Shown: positions 17,828 to 25,868 of the stretch, one piece after another | Position numbering within the stretch: position 1 is the first letter of the stretch | How the letters are laid out: the number at the start of each line of letters is the position of its first letter | DNA from: Variovorax sp. MHTC-1 | Lineage (GTDB): Bacteria; Pseudomonadota; Gammaproteobacteria; Burkholderiales; Burkholderiaceae_C | Reading direction: 5' to 3' | Length of the DNA: 64,000 nucleotides | Assembly: GCF_003984645.1 (NCBI RefSeq) | Contig: NZ_RWKI01000001.1 | Coordinates: 248,001-312,000, forward strand | The notes under the pieces: generated by a model | The model's input: the letters and a program-made list of their open reading frames with translations, nothing else | What the model was told of the DNA's origin: nothing | Database searches by the model: none | Translations under genes and position numbers: made by a program

Positions 17828-19050
17828 ATTCGAATGTGAGCCGTCCCGCGCCCAGGGCCAACACGGGCTCCCTGCTGAAGAACTTCGTCAGCGATTCGGG
17901 CATGGCCCTGCTGCGGCTGGAACGCAGGTTCGACCCCTTCGTTCGCCCGGCCTTCGACGCCGTGCTGCGCGATCCGCTGGCGCGCCTGACCACGGCGCTG
18001 ATCAACAGCCGGCGGCCCGACGAGGGTCTCGCGATCGCGGAGGAAAAGCTCATGGCCGACGAGGAGAGCTTCACCGATTCGATCGTCCGCAGCTTCACTC
18101 GCCAGATGGGCGATCTCTGGAAGCCCGGCGGCTTCGAGCGCGGCGGCAACACCAAGACGCAAGGCATCGTGCGCGGCGAGTTCACGGTGCACCAGGACAT
18201 CCCGGAGCACATGAAGCGCGGCATCTACGCCAGGCCCCAGACCTTCAGGGCCTGGGTGCGCTTCTCGGGGCCCGGCCCCTACATCACGCCCGACATCGAC
18301 GACGTCGGCTTCATGAGCATCAGCATCAAGCTATTGGGCGTGCCCGGGCCGAAGCTGTTGGAGGAGGAGAAGCACACGCTGGACATGTTCGGCGTCTCCA
18401 CGCCCACCTTCGTGACGCCCGATGCCCGTGCCAACGCGGCGCTGCAGATCGAAAGCGTGAAGAACGCGCAGATCTTCTACTTCGTCAATCTCCACGACTC
18501 GCATGTGCTGGACCTGATCATGCAGTCGCTCTTCATCAAGACGCAGTCGAGTCCCTTCGAGGCGCCGTACTTCAGCTGCGTGCCCTACCTGATGGGCGAG
18601 GGGCAGGCGATGCAGTACTCCGTGTGGCCGAAGACGAAGAAGCGCACGCCGATCCCGCGCCTGCCGCTGCGCCCGCCGGACGACTACCTGCGCCAGGCCA
18701 TGGTGGCCTCGCTGGCCGAGGGCGATGTCGAGTTCGACATCCGGCTGCAGATGCAGACCGATCCGCATCGAATGCCGATCGAGAACGCCGGCGTGCTGTG
18801 GCCCGAGAAGCTCTCGCCGCGCATCACCGTGGCCACGCTGCGCCTACCGCGCCAGAGCTTCGACTCGCCGGCGCAGATGGAATTCGCCAAGAGGCTCTCA
18901 TACAACCCCTGGCACACCATCGCCGAGCACCGGCCGCTGGGCAACCAGAGCCGCGCGCGCAAGAGGATGTACTGGGAGCTCTCGCAGCTGCGGCACCGGA
19001 TGAATGCGGTGCCGCATTACGAGCCTACGGGGGATGAGGTGTTCGAGTAG
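17824..19050 (+). CDS. catalase-fold heme protein
   Basis: A 408-aa member of the catalase-related family, smaller than true monofunctional catalases. The proximal ligand motif R-x-x-x-Y is present as RKRMY near residue 387, followed by the typical LRHRMN. The region before RGEFTVHQDIP reads NTKTQG where active catalases have a His, so the distal His is not evident. YARPQTFRAWVRFSGPG matches the family's RFS region. Relatives with this fold include hydroperoxide-converting enzymes such as coral allene oxide synthase, so it may act on an organic hydroperoxide rather than H2O2; this is inference. It is the last gene of the cassette, overlapping the DyP gene by 4 bases. Confidence 0.82.
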   Translation: MNSNVSRPAPRANTGSLLKNFVSDSGMALLRLERRFDPFVRPAFDAVLRDPLARLTTALINSRRPDEGLAIAEEKLMADEESFTDSIVRSFTRQMGDLWKPGGFERGGNTKTQGIVRGEFTVHQDIPEHMKRGIYARPQTFRAWVRFSGPGPYITPDIDDVGFMSISIKLLGVPGPKLLEEEKHTLDMFGVSTPTFVTPDARANAALQIESVKNAQIFYFVNLHDSHVLDLIMQSLFIKTQSSPFEAPYFSCVPYLMGEGQAMQYSVWPKTKKRTPIPRLPLRPPDDYLRQAMVASLAEGDVEFDIRLQMQTDPHRMPIENAGVLWPEKLSPRITVATLRLPRQSFDSPAQMEFAKRLSYNPWHTIAEHRPLGNQSRARKRMYWELSQLRHRMNAVPHYEPTGDEVFE

Positions 19051-19093
19051 GGCTGCTTGTATTGGCCGGGCGCGGACACGCTGCTGTCTTGCT

Positions 19094-19114
19094 CCCTCTC
19101 CCTCCGGGAGAGGG
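19094..19114. repeat. GC-rich stem-loop, common intergenic repeat type
   Basis: A perfect 9-bp stem CCCTCTCCC / GGGAGAGGG with loop TCC, followed by CTGGGGTGAGGGC. I recognise this sequence style as a widespread intergenic palindromic repeat in proteobacterial genomes. It sits between convergent genes, so it may also act as a transcript-end stem. The rest of the 138-base gap holds nothing else I recognise. Confidence 0.6.
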
Positions 19115-19188
19115 CTGGGGTGAGGGCACTGGGCCTTTGATGCGCGCGCAACCACCCCCGGGATGACGCATGAATAAGGACCAGCGAG

Positions 19189-19851
19189 TCAAGCTGGCGG
19201 AAATTCCACACCGCGCCCTCCGGTGCGCCAGGGCGGGTACTTCTCCATGACACGCGCGAAGAGCGGTGCATCCAGTTGTGCGGCCAGCCAGACTTGAAGC
19301 CTTGGCCACGGTTGGGCTTCGAACCAGGCCGCATCGACCTGCGCGAATTGCCGCACGAATGGCGCAATCGCGATGTCGGCCAGCGCGATACGCCCGCCGC
19401 ACAGACCGGCACTGTCCTGGAGCCGTGCGTCGAGCCGCATCAGGAAGAGGCCGCCCTGCGCGCGATGCGCTGCTGTGTCGGCGTCCGGATGACGCTCCGG
19501 GTACTTGTAGCCGTCGAGATGCCGCTTGAACTCGCCGTCGCATTCGGCGACGAGCGCGAGCATCTCGTCCAGCGTCGCGCCTTCGGCTTGCAGCCAGCCT
19601 TCGGGATCGTTGCGCCGCAAGGCCCACAGCATGATGTCCAGGCTCTGGTCGATCACCGTGCCGTCCACATCGACCAGCACCGGCACCGTGCCCTTGGGCG
19701 ACGCGGCCAGCAACTCGGCCGGCTTGTCGCGCAGCACGACCTCGCGCAGCTCGCAGCGCTGGCCGCTCGCGGCAATGGCCATGCGCGCGCGCATCGCATA
19801 AGGGCAGCGGCGGAACGAATAGAGCACAGGCCGCGCGCCGCCGGCGCTCAA
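19189..19851 (-). CDS. glutathione S-transferase-like protein
   Basis: An N-terminal thioredoxin-like domain has LYSFRRCPYAMRARMA with the CPYA redox motif, followed by ASPKGTVPVLV containing the cis-Pro glutathione site. A helical C-terminal domain follows. This resembles omega-type GSTs or glutaredoxin-2-like proteins, which use Cys rather than Tyr or Ser. I chose the TTG at 19851, which overlaps the MATE stop and gives 220 aa. The GTG at 19827 (212 aa) is equally possible because no ATG precedes the CPYA motif. It probably catalyses glutathione-dependent reduction or conjugation; the substrate is unknown. Confidence 0.82.
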   Translation of the reverse strand: MSAGGARPVLYSFRRCPYAMRARMAIAASGQRCELREVVLRDKPAELLAASPKGTVPVLVDVDGTVIDQSLDIMLWALRRNDPEGWLQAEGATLDEMLALVAECDGEFKRHLDGYKYPERHPDADTAAHRAQGGLFLMRLDARLQDSAGLCGGRIALADIAIAPFVRQFAQVDAAWFEAQPWPRLQVWLAAQLDAPLFARVMEKYPPWRTGGRGVEFPPA

Positions 19852-21269
19852 ATCAGCCTGCTGATCGTCTTCTTGCGCCATGCGAAGCGGTAGTAGCTGG
19901 CCTGCAGCGTCAGCATCGCGGTGAAGGCCACCGGATAGGCGATCCAGATCCCGTTGAGCCCCATGCGATGGCTCAGCCACCAGGCCACCGGCACCTCGAT
20001 CAGCGCGATGCAGAAGATCGAGATCGCGGTCGGCACCAGCACCGAGCCGCTGGCACGCATGATCCCCGACAGCGCCGCGCCCATGCCGAAGATCACGGTG
20101 CTCCACAGCATGATGTGCAAGAGCGTCTGCGCCACCTCGATCACCGGCTCGCTGGTGATGAAGAAGCCCATGAGCGGACGCGAGAACAGGTAGCCCAGCA
20201 GCACCAGGCCGCCGGTCAGCACCAGGTTCATCTGCAGCGCGGTGCGCGTGATGGCGCCCAGGCGCTGCGCCTGGCCGGCGCCGATGGCCTGCGCGCCGAG
20301 GATCGAAGCGGTGATCGCGATCGAGATCGCCGGGAACTGCACATAGGCCACGACCTGGTTCACCGCGCCGTAAGCCGCGGTGGCGCTCGAGCCGTAGGCG
20401 TTGACGAAGGACAGCAGCGCGAGCTCGGCCAGCGAGACCACGATCATCTGCACGCCGGTGGGCACGCCCACCTTGAGCACGGCCTTCAGCAGCGCCGGCC
20501 GCACGCGCAAGTGGCGCACGAAGTCGGCATCCGGCGCCAGCGGGCTCTTCTTGCGCCGCAGGTGAACGGCCAGCCAGGCGGTCGCGACCACGAAAGAGAT
20601 CACCGTGGCCCAGGCGCCGCTCGCCACGCCGAGCATCGGCAGTCCGAACCAGCCGCGGATGAGCGCTGGCGTGATCGCGAGGCCGAGCACGGTCGAGATC
20701 ATCAGCGTGTAGAGCGGCGTCACCGTGTCGCCCACGCCGCGCAGCATGGCGGTGGAGAGCAGGAACACGAACAGGCCGGGCATCGCGATCAGGATGATGC
20801 GCGCGTAGGCCGTGGCATCGGCCAGGATGTCGGGCGGCGTGCCCAGCGCCGCCAGCATCGGCTGCGTGAAGGTGCCGCCGAACACCGCGACCGCGAGCGC
20901 GAACAGCACGCCCACGGTGAGCGTGGTGCCGGCCACGGCGCGCGCCTTCTCGGTGTCGCGGGCGCCCCAGGCCTGGCCGATCAGCACCGAGGCGCCGGCG
21001 CCGAGGCCGATGGTGAAGGCGATGAAGAAGAACATCACCGGAAAGAAGCTCGATACCGCCGCCAGCGCGCCGACGCCGATCATCTGCCCCACATAGACGT
21101 TGTTGAGCGTGCCGGAGAGCGACTGCAGGATGTTGCTGAGCAGCATCGGCGCGAGGAAGAACAGGAAGGTCTTCCAAAGCGGGCGCGAGGCCATGGCCGC
21201 TGCGCGCGCGTTGAGGTGAGGGGCCGGCGGTACCGGTTGCGCGGCCGTTGCGGGCGTATCGGTCCTCAT
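19848..21269 (-). CDS. MATE-family efflux transporter
   Basis: A 473-aa protein with about 12 hydrophobic helices and the MATE N-terminal pattern LWKTFLFFLAPMLLSNILQ, then GAGASVLIGQAWGARD, which matches the conserved GQ-GA motif. MATE pumps export cationic drugs or metabolites in exchange for Na+ or H+. The start overlaps the DUF2239 gene's stop by 4 bases and the end overlaps the GST-like gene, so DUF2239, MATE and GST probably form one operon read from the promoter near 21840. The substrate is unknown. Confidence 0.9.
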   Translation of the reverse strand: MRTDTPATAAQPVPPAPHLNARAAAMASRPLWKTFLFFLAPMLLSNILQSLSGTLNNVYVGQMIGVGALAAVSSFFPVMFFFIAFTIGLGAGASVLIGQAWGARDTEKARAVAGTTLTVGVLFALAVAVFGGTFTQPMLAALGTPPDILADATAYARIILIAMPGLFVFLLSTAMLRGVGDTVTPLYTLMISTVLGLAITPALIRGWFGLPMLGVASGAWATVISFVVATAWLAVHLRRKKSPLAPDADFVRHLRVRPALLKAVLKVGVPTGVQMIVVSLAELALLSFVNAYGSSATAAYGAVNQVVAYVQFPAISIAITASILGAQAIGAGQAQRLGAITRTALQMNLVLTGGLVLLGYLFSRPLMGFFITSEPVIEVAQTLLHIMLWSTVIFGMGAALSGIMRASGSVLVPTAISIFCIALIEVPVAWWLSHRMGLNGIWIAYPVAFTAMLTLQASYYRFAWRKKTISRLI

Positions 21270-21826
21270 GACACGCTCCAGGCCGTTGCGGCCAGCTTGT
21301 GCAGATGCAGGCGCACGTCTTCAGGCCAGGGGGCGACGAGTTCTTCGAAGCGCGCACGGTCGCCGGCGAACAAGGCGCGCGCCGCTTCCTCGAAGCCGGG
21401 CAGGTCGCCCGCGATCGCGGTCATGAAGCGGTAGGTGGCTTCGCGCGCCGCGCGTTCGGCGTCGCGGTCGGCATGCACGCGCCGCGCCTCGTCGATCAGC
21501 CGGCGCAGCGCGACCGATGCGCCGCCGGGCTGGCGGCTGAGCCAGTCCCAATGACGCGGCAGCAGGGTGACCTCGCGCGCGACCACGCCCAGCTTCGGGC
21601 GGCCGACACCGCGCGCCGCCTGTTCATCGTGCTTCGCGCTTTCGGACACGACATTGGCCGATTCGCGCAAATCGAGATCGAGCTGCTCACCCGTGCTGTC
21701 GTCGAACACGAAAGCCGGGGGCTCATCGGCGCGGGCGCGCAGCAGGGCGATTACCTCGGCCCGCGGGCCGGCAGCGATGCGCCTGAAACCGGCGAAGGCG
21801 GTGAGGTTGGATTGAGAAGATGACAT
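21266..21826 (-). CDS. DUF2239-family protein
   Basis: A 186-aa soluble protein that I recognise as DUF2239. It begins with SSQSNLTAFAGFRRIAAG and has the conserved acidic stretch FDDSTGEQLDLDLR and GRPKLGVVAREVTLLPRHWDWL. The motif RHWDWL followed by a Gly-rich LSRQPGGAS resembles the YfbU/RHH-like DNA-binding ends often seen in small regulators, but no function is established. The ATG lies only 8 bases after a good -10 box, and there is no Shine-Dalgarno sequence, so the mRNA may be leaderless. It is first in an operon with a MATE pump. Confidence 0.85.
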   Translation of the reverse strand: MSSSQSNLTAFAGFRRIAAGPRAEVIALLRARADEPPAFVFDDSTGEQLDLDLRESANVVSESAKHDEQAARGVGRPKLGVVAREVTLLPRHWDWLSRQPGGASVALRRLIDEARRVHADRDAERAAREATYRFMTAIAGDLPGFEEAARALFAGDRARFEELVAPWPEDVRLHLHKLAATAWSVS

Positions 21827-21834
21827 GGGGGCGA

Positions 21835-21863
21835 ATAATACCCGGGCAAAACAATCCATGCAA
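21835..21863 (-). promoter_or_regulatory. sigma70-type promoter of the DUF2239 operon
   Basis: Read on the minus strand, TTGCAT (21863-21858) and TATTAT (21840-21835) are separated by exactly 17 bases. The -10 box ends 8 bases before the ATG of the DUF2239 gene. The spacer contains CCCGGG next to the -10 box, part of the direct repeat annotated separately. Confidence 0.6.
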
Positions 21864-21873
21864 TATACCCGGG
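21841..21873. promoter_or_regulatory. two CCCGGGTAT repeats, candidate operator
   Basis: CCCGGG flanked by TAT on the minus-strand side occurs at 21841-21846 and 21868-21873, 27 bases apart, in an otherwise AT-rich spot. One copy touches the -10 box and the other lies just upstream of the -35 box. This is the placement expected of a repressor that binds the same face at two sites. The regulator is unknown. Confidence 0.5.
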
Positions 21874-21883
21874 TGAAACATCT

Positions 21884-22381
21884 TCAGGATGCGCGGCGCA
21901 GGCTGCGCCACCAGCGGCGGGTGCCGTCTTTCAGGCGCCGGGCCGCTCGCCAGGGCGCGCTCAGGCGCACGAAGCCCAGCACGCGATCCTTCCACTGCTT
22001 CCAGCGCGGATACCAGCGCGCGAACAACGGAATGCGCATCAGCGCCGGCTCGACCAGCTGGAACAGGCGGGCCACGACCGCGGTGCCGGCCAGCTTGGCG
22101 CCCACCAGCAGCAGCACGGCGCCTGCAGCATGGCCGCGGCCCAGCAGGAACAGCGCGAGCAGCTTGAGCGGCAGCAGCATCAGCACCGGCACCATGAACA
22201 CCAGCAGCGCGCCCCAGGGCGGCAGGGCCTGCACCATGCGTTCGAGTCGAGCCCAGAGCGGCAGGTGCGCCAGCCGTGCGGCCAGCGCGGCGAGCGGCTC
22301 CCAGCCCCACTCCTCGAACAGCAGCAAGGGAACGAGCAGGGCAGCGGCGAGGGCGCGCAGCAGTTTCTTCAGGATACGCAT
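21884..22381 (-). CDS. small hydrophobic membrane protein, unknown function
   Basis: A 165-aa protein from the ATG at 22381. The N-terminus MRILKKLLRALAAALLVPLLL looks like an uncleaved membrane helix. A second long hydrophobic stretch runs from about residue 58 to 100, and the C-terminus is very basic and Trp-rich (PRWKQWKDRVLGF, RRWWRSLRRAS). No family name comes to mind with certainty. It is divergent from tex, sharing a 112-base spacer, and convergent with nothing. A longer reading from 22597 would run into tex and is not needed. Confidence 0.7.
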   Translation of the reverse strand: MRILKKLLRALAAALLVPLLLFEEWGWEPLAALAARLAHLPLWARLERMVQALPPWGALLVFMVPVLMLLPLKLLALFLLGRGHAAGAVLLLVGAKLAGTAVVARLFQLVEPALMRIPLFARWYPRWKQWKDRVLGFVRLSAPWRAARRLKDGTRRWWRSLRRAS

Positions 22382-22493
22382 CGTGAGGGATTGTGCGCAG
22401 GGCCCTATGGCAAACTTCCGCGCTTCGTTCCATTCCTTTCTTCTCCACCCGTCGGGCGCGCACGGCGCCGCTCGCCAGGGATCCTCCCCAGAC

Positions 22494-24851
22494 ATGCAGA
22501 AAATCATTCGCCAGCTCGCGTCCGAGATCAAGGTCGGCGAGCACCAGGTGAAGGCCGCCGTCGATCTGCTCGACGGGGGCGCCACCGTGCCCTTCATCGC
22601 GCGCTACCGCAAGGAGGCGACCGACGGCCTCGATGACATCCAGCTGCGCGAGCTCGAGGCGCGCCTTTCGTACCTGCGCGAGCTCGAAGACCGCCGTGCG
22701 GCGGTGCTGAAGAGCATCGAGGAGCAAGGCAAGCTCACGCCCGAACTGCGCGCCGCGATCGACGCCGCGCCGACCAAGCAGGAACTGGAAGACCTCTACC
22801 TGCCGTACAAGCCCAAGCGCCGCACCAAGGGCCAGATGGCGCGCGAGGCCGGCATCGAGCCGCTGGCCGACAAGCTCTTCGCCGACCCGACGCTGAACCC
22901 GGCCGAGGAGGCTGCGGCCTTCGTCAAGCCGGCTGCGGACGGGCTGGACTTCTCCACCGTGCAACTGGTGCTCGACGGCGTGCGCGACATCCTCTCCGAG
23001 CGCTGGGCCGAAGATGCGGCGCTGGTGCAGCGCCTGCGCGAATGGCTGTGGGCCGAGGGCCTGTTCAAGTCCAGCCTGATGGCGGGCAAGGACGAGAACA
23101 ACGCCGACATCGCCAAGTTCCGCGACTACTTCGACTACGACGAGCCCATCGGCCGCGTGCCTTCGCACCGCGCGCTGGCCGTGTTCCGCGGCCGCGCGCA
23201 GGACATCCTCGATGCCAAGCTGGTGCTGCCCGTCGAGCCCGAGCCGGGCAAGCCGTCGATCGCAGAAGGCAAGATCGCGCTGCACCTGGGCTGGAGCCAT
23301 GCTGCTCGTCCGGCCGACGACCTGATCCGCAAGTGCGTGGCCTGGACCTGGCGCGTGAAGCTCTCGCTGTCCACCGAGCGCGACTTGTTCACCCGGCTGC
23401 GCGAAGATGCCGAGAAGGTCGCGATCAAGGTCTTCGCCGACAACCTGCGCGACCTGCTGCTGGCCGCGCCGGCCGGCCCGCGCGTTGTGATGGGCCTGGA
23501 CCCGGGCATCCGCACCGGCGTGAAGGTCGCGGTGGTCGACGCCACCGGCAAGCTGGTCGACACCGCCACCGTGTTCCCGCACGAGCCGCGCCGCGACTGG
23601 GAAGGCTCGCTGCACACGCTCGGCAAGCTGTGCGCCAAGCATGGCGTGAACCTGATCGCGATCGGCAACGGCACCGCCAGCCGCGAGACCGACAAGCTGG
23701 CGGGCGACCTGATCAAGCTGCTGGCCAAGATGGCGGCCCAGGCCGGCGCGCCGGAGATGAAGGTCGACAAGGTGGTGGTCAGCGAGGCCGGCGCCTCGGT
23801 CTACTCCGCGAGCGAATTCGCCTCGCAGGAAATGCCCGATGTCGACGTCAGCCTGCGCGGCGCGGCGAGCATCGCGCGCCGGCTGCAGGACCCGCTGGCC
23901 GAGCTGGTGAAGATCGATCCCAAGTCGATCGGCGTCGGCCAGTACCAGCACGACGTGAACCAGAGCGAGCTCGCGCGCACCTTGAGCGCGGTGGTGGAGG
24001 ATTGCGTGAACTCGGTCGGCGTCGACCTCAACACCGCGAGCGTGCCGCTCCTGTCGCGCGTCTCGGGCCTGTCGGCCGGCGTGGCCAAGGCGGTGGTGCG
24101 CTGGCGCGAGGCCAACGGCGCGTTTTCCACCCGCAAGCAATTGCTCGAAGTCGGCGGCTTCGGCGGCAAGACCTTCGAGCAGAGCGCAGGCTTTTTGCGC
24201 ATCCGCGGCGGCGCCAATCCGCTCGACCTGACCGGCGTGCATCCCGAGACCTATCCGGTGGTCGAGCAGATGATCGAGAAGACCGGCAAGCCCATTGCCG
24301 AACTGATGGGCCGCGCCGAGATGCTGAAGACGCTCAAGCCCGAGCTGTTCGCGAACGAGAAGTTCGGCGTCATCACGGTGAAGGACATCCTCGGCGAACT
24401 CGAGAAGCCGGGCCGCGACCCGCGTCCCGATTTCAAGGTGGCGCGCTTCAACGACGGCGTGGAGGACATCAAGGACCTGGTCGAGGGCATGGTGCTCGAA
24501 GGCACCGTGAGCAACGTGGCCCAGTTCGGCGCCTTCGTCGACCTCGGCGTGCACCAGGACGGCCTGGTGCACGTGAGCCAGCTCTCGCACAAGTTCGTCA
24601 ACGATGCGCGCGAAGTCGTGAAGACCGGCGACATCGTCAAGGTCAAGGTGATGGAGGTCGACGTGGCGCGCAAGCGCATCGGCCTGTCGATGAAGCTCGA
24701 CGCGGCGCCGGCGCGGCGCGACGGTGCGCGCGAGAACCGCTTCGAAGGGGCAGGGCGCGGCCAGCAGGGCCCGCGCCGCGACAGCGCGCCGCAGCCTGCG
24801 GGGCAGATGGCCAGCGCCTTCGCCAAGCTGCAGGGGCTGCGCAAGTCCTAG
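22494..24851 (+). CDS. tex: Tex-family RNA-binding transcription accessory protein
   Basis: A 785-aa protein of standard Tex length. In order it shows the N-terminal helical Tex domain (VPFIARYRKEATDGLDDIQL), a YqgF/RuvC-like domain (GLDPGIRTGVKVAVVD), helix-hairpin-helix repeats (LNTASVPLLSRVSGLS) and a C-terminal S1 RNA-binding domain (VEGMVLEGTVSNVAQFGAFVD, KRIGLSMKL). The start at ATG 22494 follows a noncoding stretch; the open frame further upstream has no family similarity. Tex is a conserved cytoplasmic nucleic-acid-binding factor linked to transcription and toxin expression in some species. The acyltransferase gene follows after 9 bases. Confidence 0.95.
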   Translation: MQKIIRQLASEIKVGEHQVKAAVDLLDGGATVPFIARYRKEATDGLDDIQLRELEARLSYLRELEDRRAAVLKSIEEQGKLTPELRAAIDAAPTKQELEDLYLPYKPKRRTKGQMAREAGIEPLADKLFADPTLNPAEEAAAFVKPAADGLDFSTVQLVLDGVRDILSERWAEDAALVQRLREWLWAEGLFKSSLMAGKDENNADIAKFRDYFDYDEPIGRVPSHRALAVFRGRAQDILDAKLVLPVEPEPGKPSIAEGKIALHLGWSHAARPADDLIRKCVAWTWRVKLSLSTERDLFTRLREDAEKVAIKVFADNLRDLLLAAPAGPRVVMGLDPGIRTGVKVAVVDATGKLVDTATVFPHEPRRDWEGSLHTLGKLCAKHGVNLIAIGNGTASRETDKLAGDLIKLLAKMAAQAGAPEMKVDKVVVSEAGASVYSASEFASQEMPDVDVSLRGAASIARRLQDPLAELVKIDPKSIGVGQYQHDVNQSELARTLSAVVEDCVNSVGVDLNTASVPLLSRVSGLSAGVAKAVVRWREANGAFSTRKQLLEVGGFGGKTFEQSAGFLRIRGGANPLDLTGVHPETYPVVEQMIEKTGKPIAELMGRAEMLKTLKPELFANEKFGVITVKDILGELEKPGRDPRPDFKVARFNDGVEDIKDLVEGMVLEGTVSNVAQFGAFVDLGVHQDGLVHVSQLSHKFVNDAREVVKTGDIVKVKVMEVDVARKRIGLSMKLDAAPARRDGARENRFEGAGRGQQGPRRDSAPQPAGQMASAFAKLQGLRKS

Positions 24852-24860
24852 GGCGCGTGG

Positions 24861-25868
24861 ATGGCTGAGCTTCGCAACACCGCCGATCGCAGCGATGCGC
24901 AGGCCGCCATCGGCACGCGCGACCTGCATGCCGACTACCTGAAGGCGGCTGCCATCGTCGGCGTGGTCTGCATCCACGCAGGCCTGCCATTCGAGGACGT
25001 GTACCGCTTCGGCGTGCCGGTATTCATCGGCATGTGGGCCTACTACCTCGAGAAGGCGCTCGCGCGACGGAGTTCCGAAACGCACTTCGCCTACCTCGGG
25101 CAGCGACTGGTCGAGCTGGGCGTCGCCTACATCGCCTGGACCTTGCTCTACATCGAGAAGTTCTACCAGGGCCGGTGGGACGCCACGCCGGTGCATACCA
25201 TCGTCGGCGGCTGGTTCGGCGGCTACGGGTGGTCGGGGCAGTACTACTTCGTGATCCTGTTCCAGCTCACGCTGCTCTTCCCGCTGCTGCGGCGCTGGGT
25301 GGCCGAGGCGCCGACGCTGCCGGTCATCGCCGCCGGCGTGGCGTTGAACGTCGCCGCGTGCTATTGGCTGTTCGAGAACCGATGGATCTCGGCCGTCGGC
25401 GACCGGCTCTTCATCTACTGGATTCCCTACGTGGCCATGGGCATCGCGCTGGCACGCGGCGAGTTCGGCCGCAAGCCGGGCCTGGCCATCGTCGCCGTGC
25501 TGCTGCTCTTGGCAGCGCCGCTCGAGAGCAGGCTCTTCACCGAGCACTCGGCCTACCTGTCCGTCACCGTAACGATCGCCTCCTTGCTGCTGCTGATGAG
25601 CGCGGTCGCTGCCGATCGCGTGCAACCGCAGCCGCCGAAGATCGTGGGCCGAACGATCGCATTCGTGGGCCGCAACACCTTCGCCATCTACGTAGCCAAC
25701 GTCGCGATGCTGGAGGTGTGCAGGAGCACGGGCATCACGGCGTTCGCGGTGTCGCATGCCGGCCCGTGGGGGCTGATTGCCGTGGTCACCGCGACGCTGG
25801 CCGGCGGCCTGGGCATCGGCTGGCTGCTGCAGGCGCTGGGCCTCGGCGTGCTGGTCGGCAAGCGATGA
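24861..25868 (+). CDS. acyltransferase-3-type integral membrane acyltransferase
   Basis: A 335-aa protein with about ten hydrophobic helices. Near the N-terminus is DYLKAAAIVGVVCIHAGLPF, matching the acyltransferase-3 helix with its conserved His (CIHAG). Such enzymes move acetyl or other acyl groups onto extracytoplasmic sugars, lipids or peptidoglycan. The ATG is 9 bases after the tex stop, and the stop overlaps the patatin gene start by 4 bases. Coupling to a lipase suggests a shared lipid or glycolipid substrate, which is inference. Confidence 0.82.
   Translation: MAELRNTADRSDAQAAIGTRDLHADYLKAAAIVGVVCIHAGLPFEDVYRFGVPVFIGMWAYYLEKALARRSSETHFAYLGQRLVELGVAYIAWTLLYIEKFYQGRWDATPVHTIVGGWFGGYGWSGQYYFVILFQLTLLFPLLRRWVAEAPTLPVIAAGVALNVAACYWLFENRWISAVGDRLFIYWIPYVAMGIALARGEFGRKPGLAIVAVLLLLAAPLESRLFTEHSAYLSVTVTIASLLLLMSAVAADRVQPQPPKIVGRTIAFVGRNTFAIYVANVAMLEVCRSTGITAFAVSHAGPWGLIAVVTATLAGGLGIGWLLQALGLGVLVGKR

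Noticed and set aside
21723..25757. 1344-codon open frame on the minus strand opposite tex and the acyltransferase gene
   Set aside because: It mirrors well-recognised genes on the plus strand, is rich in Arg, His, Ala and Asp, and has no family similarity. It is a product of high-GC codon bias.
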